Source of the DNA: Agrobacterium vitis | GTDB lineage: Bacteria > Pseudomonadota > Alphaproteobacteria > Rhizobiales > Rhizobiaceae | Direction: 5' to 3' | DNA: 64,000 nucleotides | NCBI RefSeq assembly: GCF_014926405.1 | Contig: NZ_JACXXJ020000005.1 | Span: 501,001 to 565,000, forward strand | Shown here: piece after piece, positions 40,997 through 50,100 of the stretch | How positions within the stretch are numbered: the stretch's first letter is position 1 | Layout: each line of letters starts with the position of its first letter | Made by a program: the position numbers and the translations under genes | The notes under the pieces: model-generated | Databases searched by the model: none | Told to the model about the DNA's origin: nothing | The model's input: only the letters and a program-made list of their open reading frames with translations

Positions 40997-42172
40997 ATGA
41001 ATGAAATTGTAAAACTTATTAGCAAGCATAATGATGTGAGAACGGGTGCTATCAACCTGATCGTCAGTGAAAACCGTATGTCTCCGGCCGCGTTGGCGGC
41101 CCTGAGTTCCGACCTTGCGTCCCGCTATGCGGCGCCATTTTATGCCGGTACTGATATTTCCCAGGAAATCGTCGCGATCACCGAGCAGAAGGCCAAAAAA
41201 CTTTTCAACGCCGAGTATGTGAATATTTCCCCGATTTCCGGCAGTGCGAGCCTGATGGCCGTTGTGTTCGCGCTGACCTCACCGGGCGACAAGGTCGGGC
41301 GTGTCCCGCCTTTCTTTCCAGGTGGCGGATATCCCTTCAATTACGAAGTGTTTGACCGGGTTTCCTTGCCGCTTCCGTTCGATGACGAAGAGTGGCAGCT
41401 CGATCTCGAAGCCACTCTGGAGCTGCTGGAACGGGAAAAGCCGAAGCTGGTCATTCTTGGCGCGTCGATCTTCACCGTTCCCATGCCTGTGCGCGAAGTG
41501 GCCGATCTTGTGCATAGCTATGGCGGCATCGTCGCCTATGATGGCTCCCATAGTCTGGGCCTGATCGTTGGCAAGCAGTATCAGGACCCGCTCAACGAGG
41601 GCGCCGATATTCTGTTTGGCTCGACCCACAAGACATTCCCCGGTCCGCAGGGCGGCATTATCGTTACCAACAGCAAGGAATTGAACGATCGCATCGACAT
41701 CGTCTCCAATTTCACGCCGTTGAACGGGCCGACGATGATCTGCAATCCGCATCTGGCGCGCATTGCCTCGCTGGGCATCGTCATCGATGAAGTGCCGTGG
41801 GAGCGTTATGCCGAGCAGGTGGTGAAGAATTCGCGCGCCTTCGCCAACACGCTGCAAGCCAAGGGCTATGAGATGCGGGGCCAATCCACCAAGAAATTCT
41901 CTGAATTATCCTATTGCCACCAGGTGCTGCCCAAGCTCGATCGGCAGATGGGGCAGGGATATCGCGATAAGCTGAAGCAGCATAACATTCATGTGGATGG
42001 CTTCATGCGGGTCGGCACGGCGGAAATCACCCGTCTTGGCTATGTCGAAGCCGATTGCACGCGCATTTCGGAAATCATGGCGGAGATCGTCTCCAGCAAT
42101 CAGGATGTCATTCCCTCTCTTCGCCATGAAGTCGTCGAGATGAATGCCAACCACCAGCACATTGTCATGTGA
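40997..42172 (+). CDS. Diverged serine hydroxymethyltransferase-like PLP enzyme
   Basis: A 391-residue fold type I enzyme related to SHMT. Retained: LIVSENRMSP, FYAGTD in place of YYGGCE, SGSASLMAV, AYDGSHSLG with the PLP-ring Asp and His, and the Schiff-base lysine in GSTHKTFPGPQGG. Changed against E. coli GlyA: Glu57 is Asp, the histidine of the His126 region is gone (PFFPGGGYPFN), Arg235 is Gln, and about five residues are missing before the Tyr55 region. These changes affect folate and serine handling, so it may be a folate-independent aldolase or transaldolase, not GlyA. It is followed by a GMC oxidoreductase gene in the same direction. Confidence 0.85.
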   Translation: MNEIVKLISKHNDVRTGAINLIVSENRMSPAALAALSSDLASRYAAPFYAGTDISQEIVAITEQKAKKLFNAEYVNISPISGSASLMAVVFALTSPGDKVGRVPPFFPGGGYPFNYEVFDRVSLPLPFDDEEWQLDLEATLELLEREKPKLVILGASIFTVPMPVREVADLVHSYGGIVAYDGSHSLGLIVGKQYQDPLNEGADILFGSTHKTFPGPQGGIIVTNSKELNDRIDIVSNFTPLNGPTMICNPHLARIASLGIVIDEVPWERYAEQVVKNSRAFANTLQAKGYEMRGQSTKKFSELSYCHQVLPKLDRQMGQGYRDKLKQHNIHVDGFMRVGTAEITRLGYVEADCTRISEIMAEIVSSNQDVIPSLRHEVVEMNANHQHIVM

Positions 42173-42247
42173 GTTTGATTTCCCTTCCGGTTGAACGGAG
42201 GGGAAGCCAGTTTTCCCAAAAAGACAAGCAAAACCAAGAGAATGAAC

Positions 42248-42282
42248 AGGCCTGTCCGGTGCGATCCGGACCGGACAGGCCT
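42248..42282. terminator. 13-bp hairpin between the SHMT-like and GMC genes
   Basis: AGGCCTGTCCGGT and its exact complement are separated by 9 bases. There is no T-run, so it may be an RNA-stability or attenuation hairpin that lowers GMC expression against the upstream gene. Confidence 0.4.
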
Positions 42283-42335
42283 GCTTTGAACCTCGTATTC
42301 CTTTCGAACCCAATATTTCCTAGGGGGTCTTTATC

Positions 42336-44507
42336 GTGTCTTCGAAAAAAGTTTCGGCGTCAGCCAAAGAAATTGTCATTCCCGAAAATGGCGGTCCGCC
42401 GGTTTATGAAACGATCATTATCGGCTCCGGCTTCGGCGGCAGCGTCGCCGCGCTCAGGCTGTGCGAAGCCTTCCAGAAAGCCAATTATTCGGCTACCGCG
42501 GGCAAACCCGTACTGCTTTTGGAGCGCGGCAAGGACTGGTGGGGCAATCTGACAGGCCAGCCCACCACCGCGCCGCCGTTTAGCAACTATCGCCAGCCGG
42601 ATGGCCGCGCTGGCTGGATGACGAATGTCGAGCCGTTCGGCACGCCGCAATCCCCACCGGATACCTATGGCCAGCCCGAGGATTTGGATGATGCAACCGG
42701 CAACTTCAATACGATGACCACCTATGCGCAGCGTCCGATTCCGGTCTATCCCGGCCTGGTCGAGATGATCCCTGCTTTTGATAATGGAGGCTCGCCGACC
42801 ATGACCACCATTGTTGGCGCGGCGCTGGGCGGCACGTCACAGGTCTATAACACCTTCTTCCAGAAGCCGTCACAACTGGCCTTCACCCTGGCCTTCCGCG
42901 ATCCAGAGCATTTGGATTCCTACAAGGATGTGCTGCTATCCTACGGCGAACTGGCGAAGCATTACGACACCGTTGAGCAGATGATGGGGCCGAAAACCAT
43001 CGATGCCAAGGAAAACAAGGTGTCTGTGACGGTGCCGGTGAGCAGCGATGCGGACCTGACGGTCACCTATCCGCTCAAGGACAGCCCGCCCTATCTCTCT
43101 ACCCGCAGCTTCAGGGAGCAGGTCGCGAAGATCGATGAGGTTGTCAAGTCCGGGGCGGTCGAAACGCCGATCCAGTCAATCAAGCTGGAATATACCAAGC
43201 TGGCGCTCGACTGGAGCGTGGTGTGCAAGGAAGTCAATGTCGAAATGCTGCCGTCTGCCATCATCGGCGAAATGTGGTATGGCATGAACAGCTATTCGAT
43301 TTCGACCACGCCATTGGGAGGCACGGAATTGCTGGGCGTCAAGAAGGCGCTGGACCAGAACTACCTGAAACAGGCCAAGGGAACCGGCCTGCTTGACATT
43401 CAATGCCTGAGCAATGTCACCAATGTCTACCAGGATCTGAGCTCCAACAGCGTGAACCCGGTCTATGTCGTCACTGTCGAGAAGATCTCGCCAACCGATG
43501 TCGCCAATCCGACATCGGTGACCTATCGGGCGAAGAACGTGATCTTCTCGGCTGGCTCCATGCATACGGCATCGATGCTGCTGGAATATTCCAACAATCC
43601 CAATCCGCAAGCGCCTGACACCAATGGCCTGCCAGCGCTGAGCAAATATGTCGGCCAGTTCTGGGGCCAGAATGGCGATGTCACCGGCACCCAGGACATG
43701 AGCTGCAGGACGCGGCCTTCGGATGGCGGTCCCGGCTCGACCGATGCCTCCTTCTACTTCGTCAAGGACGAAAGCCTGGATGGCATCACCCTTCCGGACG
43801 ACAAGCTGGAGGCGGCCTTCAATCAGTCGATCGACTACATGAAGAGCAATAATTCGGCGTCTTTCATTCGCCTCATGCTCTATCCGGCCTGGTTTGACGA
43901 AGCCGACAATCTGCAAAACACCTATAATATGTCGGTCTGCTACCAGCCGGCGCCTGGCAAGTTCATCCAGAATAGTTCTTCGGGCCGAAAGGTCTATAGT
44001 CTCTATTATCCCAATACGCCGAAAGCCGGTACGAAGCCTTCCGAAGATGGCGACACAAATGTCGGCGTACTGGATTCGATCACAGCGCTGGCAACAGTTC
44101 TGACCGAATGGGGTGAGATCAATGCCAGCACGGAGGGTGAAAGCCTGATCCTGCGCGATGGTTCGATTTCCTATCGTGGTGCACTGCCGGCACTGGCATC
44201 GACCCGGCTGCTTCACGCCGAGAGCGTGCCTGACTGGAAAAGCAACACCGTACCGGAGGAGTTCGTGGTGGCCTATGGCGTCACGGCCCATCCGCTCGGC
44301 GGCTGCGTGCTCCGCAAGGCCTGCAACGAATTCGGCCAGGTCTTGGCGGCCGACGAGAACACGCCGGTACCAGGCCTCTATGTGGTTGATGGTTCTCTGA
44401 TTCCCGGCTCCACCGGTGCCGCTACCCCGGCATGGACCATTGCCGCCGTGGCCGAATATTGCATGACGGAAATCACCAAGAAGATCGTCGGCACCAAGCA
44501 GCAGTGA
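42336..44507 (+). CDS. Large GMC-type FAD oxidoreductase (cholesterol-oxidase-like)
   Basis: A 723-residue flavoenzyme. FAD site GSGFGGSVAALRL near residue 31, LLLERGKDWWG, ALGGTSQVYNTFF (GMC first signature region), the nucleotide-binding NVIFSAGSMHTASMLLEYSNNP, and the C-terminal catalytic segment VTAHPLGGCVLRK with YVVDGSLIPGSTGAATPAWTIAAVAEY. It has no signal peptide. It is about 150 residues longer than common GMC enzymes, mostly in the substrate domain. It starts at GTG with AGGGGG 9 bases upstream. With the SHMT-like gene it may oxidise a hydroxylated product; the substrate is not known. Confidence 0.9.
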   Translation: MSSKKVSASAKEIVIPENGGPPVYETIIIGSGFGGSVAALRLCEAFQKANYSATAGKPVLLLERGKDWWGNLTGQPTTAPPFSNYRQPDGRAGWMTNVEPFGTPQSPPDTYGQPEDLDDATGNFNTMTTYAQRPIPVYPGLVEMIPAFDNGGSPTMTTIVGAALGGTSQVYNTFFQKPSQLAFTLAFRDPEHLDSYKDVLLSYGELAKHYDTVEQMMGPKTIDAKENKVSVTVPVSSDADLTVTYPLKDSPPYLSTRSFREQVAKIDEVVKSGAVETPIQSIKLEYTKLALDWSVVCKEVNVEMLPSAIIGEMWYGMNSYSISTTPLGGTELLGVKKALDQNYLKQAKGTGLLDIQCLSNVTNVYQDLSSNSVNPVYVVTVEKISPTDVANPTSVTYRAKNVIFSAGSMHTASMLLEYSNNPNPQAPDTNGLPALSKYVGQFWGQNGDVTGTQDMSCRTRPSDGGPGSTDASFYFVKDESLDGITLPDDKLEAAFNQSIDYMKSNNSASFIRLMLYPAWFDEADNLQNTYNMSVCYQPAPGKFIQNSSSGRKVYSLYYPNTPKAGTKPSEDGDTNVGVLDSITALATVLTEWGEINASTEGESLILRDGSISYRGALPALASTRLLHAESVPDWKSNTVPEEFVVAYGVTAHPLGGCVLRKACNEFGQVLAADENTPVPGLYVVDGSLIPGSTGAATPAWTIAAVAEYCMTEITKKIVGTKQQ

Positions 44508-44559
44508 GCCGCTTCGTCAACACTGAAAGCTGACGGGTAAGCAATCCCAATGAGATGAT

Positions 44560-44595
44560 AAGGGCCGTGTGTTTGATGAAACACACGGCCCTTTT
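44560..44595. terminator. Terminator after the GMC gene
   Basis: AAGGGCCGTGTGTTT pairs with AAACACACGGCCCTT around a 4-base loop and is followed by TT-rich sequence (TTTTGCCATTTT). A 15-bp stem just after the GMC stop. Confidence 0.85.
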
Positions 44596-44630
44596 GCCAT
44601 TTTCAGCCGTGTTTCATCTCTTCTGGTCAA

Positions 44631-44657
44631 AGAAAAAGGCCGGAAAAACCGGCCTTT
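44631..44657 (-). terminator. Terminator after the DEAD-box helicase gene
   Basis: On the minus strand AAAGGCCGG, a 5-base loop TTTTT, and CCGGCCTTT run into TTCTTT, 21 bp after the helicase stop. Confidence 0.8.
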
Positions 44658-44677
44658 CGCAAATTCACAGAAGACGT

Positions 44678-46084
44678 TTAACGCTCGCGGCGCTGGCCGC
44701 CTGCACCGGCGCGGGCCGGGCCGTCCTGGCGTGGACGGTCTGGGCGGCGGGCCGGGCGACCGTTGGCTGGCTTGTTGCGGTTGGCTGGGCGGGTCGAACG
44801 CTGTTCACCACCATCGCCTTCTTCGCGTGGGCCACGGCCTTGCGGACGGCCATCCTTGCGGGCCGGGTTGCCATGGTTGCGGTTGCCGGCACCGGCGCCT
44901 GCACCACCGCCACCTGCGCGGCGGGTTGGACGGGCAGGGCGGCCACGGTCAGCCGGAGCTTCACCGCTGGCAACAGAAATTTCAATCCCCATCAGGCGCT
45001 CGATGTCGCGCAGCAGGCGGGCTTCATCAGGACCGCAGAAGGCAATGGCAATGCCGTCGCGGCCAGCACGGGCAGTACGGCCGATGCGATGGACATAGGC
45101 GTCCGGCACTTCCGGCAGGTCATAGTTGAACACATGGCTGACAGCCGGAATATCGATGCCGCGGGCGGCAACGTCGGTGGCGATCAGCGTGCGGATAGAC
45201 CCATCGCGGAAACCCTTCAAGGCGCGCTCGCGCTGGCCCTGGCTCTTGTTGCCGTGAATGGAGGCAACCGAGAAACCGGTGATTTCCAGATGCTTCATCA
45301 GCTTTTCAGCGCCATGCTTGGTGCGCAGGAAAACGATGGAACGGCCATCGGGATGATCGGCAAGGGTCTTCTTCAGCAGTTCGGTCTTGTGGTTCTGGCC
45401 GTTGACGAAGTGAACATACTGTTCGACCTTGTCGGCGGCCTTGCCCGGAGGCGACACTTCGACGGTGACCGGATTGTTGAGGAAGCTACCGGCCAGATCA
45501 GCAATCGCCTTCGGCATGGTGGCCGAAAACAGCAGGGTCTGGCGCTTGGCCGGAACCATCTTAGCAATCTTGCGCAGGTCGTGGATGAAGCCCAGGTCCA
45601 GCATCTGGTCGGCTTCGTCCAGCACCAGATGGGTGACGGCGCGCAGCGAAATCGCATTGCGGGAAATCAGGTCCAGCAACCGGCCCGGAGTGGCGACCAG
45701 AATGTCGGTGCCACGTTCCAGCTGAAGCTGCTGCTTGTTGATCGATGCGCCACCAACCACCTGGTTGATCTTGATCGGGGTCTTGCGAATGAAGGACCGC
45801 AGATTGTCGCCGATCTGGTTGACGAGTTCGCGGGTTGGGGCAAGAATCAGCGTGCGGGTGGTGCGATTGTCGGGACGGCGTTCGTCCTTCATCAGCAACT
45901 CGATGATCGGCAGGCCAAAGGCAGCGGTCTTGCCGGTGCCGGTCTGGGCAAGGCCAATCAGGTCGCGACCGGCCATCACCACTGGAATGCCCTGCGCCTG
46001 GATGGGGGTAGGGGTTTCGAAGCCAAGCTGGGTCAGCGTGGCGACAACAGTCGGCGAGAGGCCAAGTTCGTTAAAACTGGTCAA
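44678..46084 (-). CDS. DEAD-box RNA helicase (RhlE-like)
   Basis: A 468-residue helicase. Motifs: FETPTPIQAQGIP (Q motif), AQTGTGKTAAFGLP (I), PTRELVNQI, TPGRLLD, VLDEADQMLD (II), LFSATMP (III), IVFLRTKHGAEKLM, ATDVAARGIDIPAV and HRIGRTARAGRDG (VI). The last 90 residues are a basic Arg/Gly/Pro tail typical of RNA-binding helicases (RGRPARPTRR...). The likely start is TTG at 46084 (LTSFNELGLSPTVV), with AAAGG upstream; ATG codons further up are in frame but lengthen it with non-family sequence. Acts in RNA unwinding, ribosome assembly or cold adaptation. Confidence 0.92.
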   Translation of the reverse strand: MTSFNELGLSPTVVATLTQLGFETPTPIQAQGIPVVMAGRDLIGLAQTGTGKTAAFGLPIIELLMKDERRPDNRTTRTLILAPTRELVNQIGDNLRSFIRKTPIKINQVVGGASINKQQLQLERGTDILVATPGRLLDLISRNAISLRAVTHLVLDEADQMLDLGFIHDLRKIAKMVPAKRQTLLFSATMPKAIADLAGSFLNNPVTVEVSPPGKAADKVEQYVHFVNGQNHKTELLKKTLADHPDGRSIVFLRTKHGAEKLMKHLEITGFSVASIHGNKSQGQRERALKGFRDGSIRTLIATDVAARGIDIPAVSHVFNYDLPEVPDAYVHRIGRTARAGRDGIAIAFCGPDEARLLRDIERLMGIEISVASGEAPADRGRPARPTRRAGGGGAGAGAGNRNHGNPARKDGRPQGRGPREEGDGGEQRSTRPANRNKPANGRPARRPDRPRQDGPARAGAGGQRRER

Positions 46085-46440
46085 TTCATAAACCTTTCGG
46101 GGCGCCAAGACACTGAGCCACGATCGCCTCATTGCGATTATAGCGGTCTTTGGCGTCAAGAACCCCGCGTGAATTGGGAACTTGTAAGTTGGAAACGACT
46201 TTCGGTGCGTTTGACCGCTGATGCGGTCATATATGAAGCACCCATACCTTTTTTGCATGACAGTGCCGAAATAGGCAAAGCCGGAATGCAGTGGCGCGCT
46301 CACGCGGCGGCCGGAAGGCTGAAAGCTTGCGCCGCTTTTGCGCGTTTTGCGGCCAAATGTCAAGCGCCCGCCCATCATGGACGGGCGGGCGCTGAATATT
46401 TCTACTATATACCCCGTCTGGGTGACGGGCGGCAGATCAT

Positions 46441-46764
46441 TTACCGGGGGCAGACCTGAACGCGGTAGCTGTCGCCCCATTCATCATAGCGCCGCTCGAA
46501 ATGGCAGGGCGCCGCATAGACCGGACGATAATAGGTCCGATAAACCGGTGGGGGCGGTGGTGGTGGGTCATAGGACCGGTAATAGCGCGGTCCCCCATCC
46601 ATTCCGTTGACGATGGCGCTGCCGACGATACCACCGACGGCACCGGCTGCGACGCCACCCCAGAACGGGTCATGGGCCTCTGCGGCAGGGGCCGTCGCCA
46701 TCAGCGAGGCACCTACGAGAGTGGCGACAAGGCCCGCAGACATACTCATGCGAAATACGGACAT
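46441..46764 (-). CDS. Exported glycine-zipper small protein
   Basis: A 107-residue protein with a Sec leader (SAGLVATLVGASLMATAPAAEAHD, cut after AEA near residue 30), a glycine-zipper segment GGVAAGAVGGIVGSAIV, a polyproline stretch and a Tyr/Arg-rich end (RSYDPPPPPPPVYRTYYRP) with two cysteines (APCHFERR, QVCPR). Probably an outer-membrane-associated or periplasmic envelope protein of the small rhizobial type. Function unknown. Confidence 0.8.
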   Translation of the reverse strand: MSVFRMSMSAGLVATLVGASLMATAPAAEAHDPFWGGVAAGAVGGIVGSAIVNGMDGGPRYYRSYDPPPPPPPVYRTYYRPVYAAPCHFERRYDEWGDSYRVQVCPR

Positions 46765-47135
46765 GGTTTGATCCTTTCAGAACTTTTTCTCCGAAGAGAA
46801 TGGTATGAAGATGATCCTGAAAACGGGCAGATTAATGATGGAATTGTGGAGCCAAGATTAAATTATCGTCATTTAAAGCGACGGACGTCACAAGAGTAAA
46901 TGCCATAAGATATTGAATTTAAAAAATATTTTATAAGATTGCCGGTTGGTGTGCCGCGTCTCCGCCACAAAGACTGGGCGTTCGGCCCTGTCTTGCGCAC
47001 GGTGCTGCCCGTGCTGGTAAAAAGCTTTGTGAAACAGGAGATTGACAGGATTTTTTCAGTCAGGCGCTTTGTTTTGTGTTTTGCCTGGTGATAGGGTTGT
47101 TTCCACGGCGGAAAAGGGCACAGAGAGGTTCATCC
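46765..47135. other. Gene-free region before the hybrid kinase
   Basis: About 370 bp between the divergent glycine-zipper and hybrid kinase genes. It is AT-rich near 46850-46940. No repeat or RNA recognised; it should hold both promoters. Confidence 0.4.
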
Positions 47136-50100
47136 GTGATGCAGGCGGCTCGGGCAACAAAGGGGATTCCATTGCCGATAGAAGGCGGATTGCTCACCAT
47201 AGCGTGCGAGAAAATCGCCAGGCTTGATGTGCCCGCTTTCATCAAGGATAGCGAGCTTCGTTTCGTTGCCGTCAATCCCGCCTTTGTCGCATTTTTTGGA
47301 GCGGATCTCGATGATCTTCTCGGACAGCGGGCGGGGGAACTGACGGACCGTCCGGAAGATCTGGCCTGGGAGGATGTCGAGCGCCGGGCGCTGGTGTTTG
47401 CGGAAGAACATCTGGCTCTGTGTTTCGATCACAGCGGCCGCCAGCATTGCCGGGTGCAGATCGAGCGCTTCATCACCGAAGACGAAATGCCCTATGTCTT
47501 CGGGGTGTTTCGCGAGCGGCCTGGCCGGGTCAAGAGCCGGGGCTGGAAGAAAGAGCCGCCGCTGTCAGGCGCCCAGATGCCTTCTGCCATGGCTGAAATC
47601 TCAAGAGAGGTCGCTTCTCAAGGTGGGAGCGCTGGTGTTGGTAATGGGGCGCCTGGTGCCTGCCTGCCAGCCGATTATGCGATGCTTCTCGATCTCATTC
47701 CGCTTGGTGTGCTGCTTCTCGATCCGCAGCTCGATATTGTCTATTTCAACACCAGTTTCTCCAGAATGTTGGGTGAGACAACGGTTGAGCTGAAGTTCGG
47801 CATGAATTTTCAGGCGGTTCTCGACGTTATCGGAGGTGCGGGGTGGGATGGGAGTGGTGAGGATACATCCGGCCAATTCCTTGCCGCGTCGATAGACGAA
47901 CCAGAGCCATGCCAGATCGCCATGCCGAACGGACGGGTGATTTCGGCCCGGGGCAACCGCCTGGAAAACGGTCAGTTTCTGCTGCTTTATACCGATGTTA
48001 CCGAGGCGCAGACCTATGAGCGCGAAAGTACTCTTTACCGTGCAGCGTTGGAAAATGTACCGGAGCCGGTTTTTCTGCGCGATGGCGACCGGCGGCTGGT
48101 GTTTGCCAATGCCGCTTATGAACAAATGCTGGGTGGCGACCGGACCCGCTTTTATGGCTTGCGCGAAGACGAGATGTTTCCTGCCGAAGGCGAGGCCCTG
48201 CGCCAGGAGAATATCGAGGTCCTGGAAACTGGATGCGCGACGGAGCGCGAACAGCTGATCATCATGCCCAATGGCGACACCGTGCCCTTGCTGACCAGCC
48301 TGAAGCGGATCGAGACCAAGGATGGCGCGCCTTATATCGTCGGGACTTTGGCGGATGTTTCGCTGCTGAAGATCGGCGAACGACAATTGCGCGAAGCCAA
48401 GGCGCATGCCGAAAAGCTCTACGACGATATAGAGGCCATTCTGCGCACCATGCCGGTCGGGGTGATCATCCTCGATGCCGATCAGAGTTTAAGTTTTTCC
48501 AACCTCATGGCACGCAATATGGTGTGCTGGCCTGAAGACCAGGCCATGACTGGCACAAGTTTCGCGGATTATCTGCGCCACGCCCATGCCAATGGCTGGC
48601 CACTCGAGACTGGCGATGACGCCAGCCCCAATCCTGATAGCCCCAGTCCTGATAGCATCGACCCGGAAAGCCGGATCGCCGCCTATAGTCTTGAATTGCG
48701 GACATTGACGGCGGCGCGGCAAACCGAGGTGACGCTTTCGGATCGCCGGCATATCGTGATTACGGCATCGCCGCTGGACGATGGCCAGATCATGCTGACT
48801 TTCTCTGACTATACCGAGCAGCGCTTGCGTGAGCGCGAGATAGACGAGGCCCGTGCCCGGCTGCAGGATGTCGGCAAGCTGCTGGAAGAGGCGACCCAGC
48901 ACATGGCCCAGGGGCTGTGTGTCATCCAGACGGACCGTATCCTTTACCGCAACGATAAATTGGCGGAAATATTGAACGTGTCGCCGCATCTGGTGCGCAC
49001 AGGTGCGGATTGGCGCCAGCTTTTCGATTACTGCGCCGAACGGGGCGATTTCGGCGACAATCCAAAGGGGTTCCTCGACCGGATGCGATCAAGGATGTCC
49101 GCTGACACCTCCGCCAGCGTCGTGGTGCAACGGCGCGATGGTGCCTGGCGCAGTATCGAGGCGATTGTCAGCGCCGAGGACCGCTGGCTGTTCGTGATCA
49201 GCGATGCCAGCGAGGCCAAGCAGCGTGAGGCGGAGCTGACAACGCTTGCGGCGCAGGCCGAGGCGGCGGATAAGGCCAAATCGCGGTTTCTGGCCAATAT
49301 GAGCCATGAGATCCGCACGCCGATGAGCGGCGTGCTGGGTATGACGGAATTGCTGCTGTCTTCCAATCTTGATGCCCGGCAAAAGACCTTTGTCGATGTG
49401 ATCGTCAAATCCGGGCGCTCGCTGCTGACCATTATCAATGACATCATCGATTTCTCGAAGATCGATGACGGGAGCCTGTCCTTGCGCTCGGCCCCCTTCG
49501 ATCCGCTGGCGGCGGTGGAGGATGTGGTGACCTTGATGGCCGGGCGCGCCGCGGAAAAGGATGTGGACATCCTGGTGCGCGGTCAGGGCAGGCTGACCCA
49601 TATGCTGGCGGGCGATGCGGGTCGGTTCCGCCAGATTCTCACCAATCTGTTGGGGGAGGCAATCCGGGCCACCGACAGGGGGCATGTGTTGGTCGATCTC
49701 GGTTTGCGCCAGGAAGAGCCGGATCTGGACGTCACGCTCCAAAGCCACGGAGATCCTATTTCTGAAACGAATGCCGAGGTGAGTGACCGCGCCCGTGCAT
49801 GGCTGGTTCTGCGGATCGAGGATACTGGCCATGGCATGACGCCGGAGCAATGCCTGATGGCCTTTACCAAGTTTTCGCAGATGAATGACGGGGCTTTGCA
49901 TCACCGGGATGGGGCGGGTCTCGGATTTTCGATTGCCGGTGGGCTTGTCGATCTGTTTGGCGGGACGATCGGGGTGGAAAGCGCGCCCGGTCGAGGTGCC
50001 ACCGTGACTGTCAATCTGCCCTTTGCAATGGCGGCTGAAAAACTACCGAGCCTTGCTGGCTTTCATCTGCGCGGTGCCCGGGTCCTGGGTTTTGAAAGCA

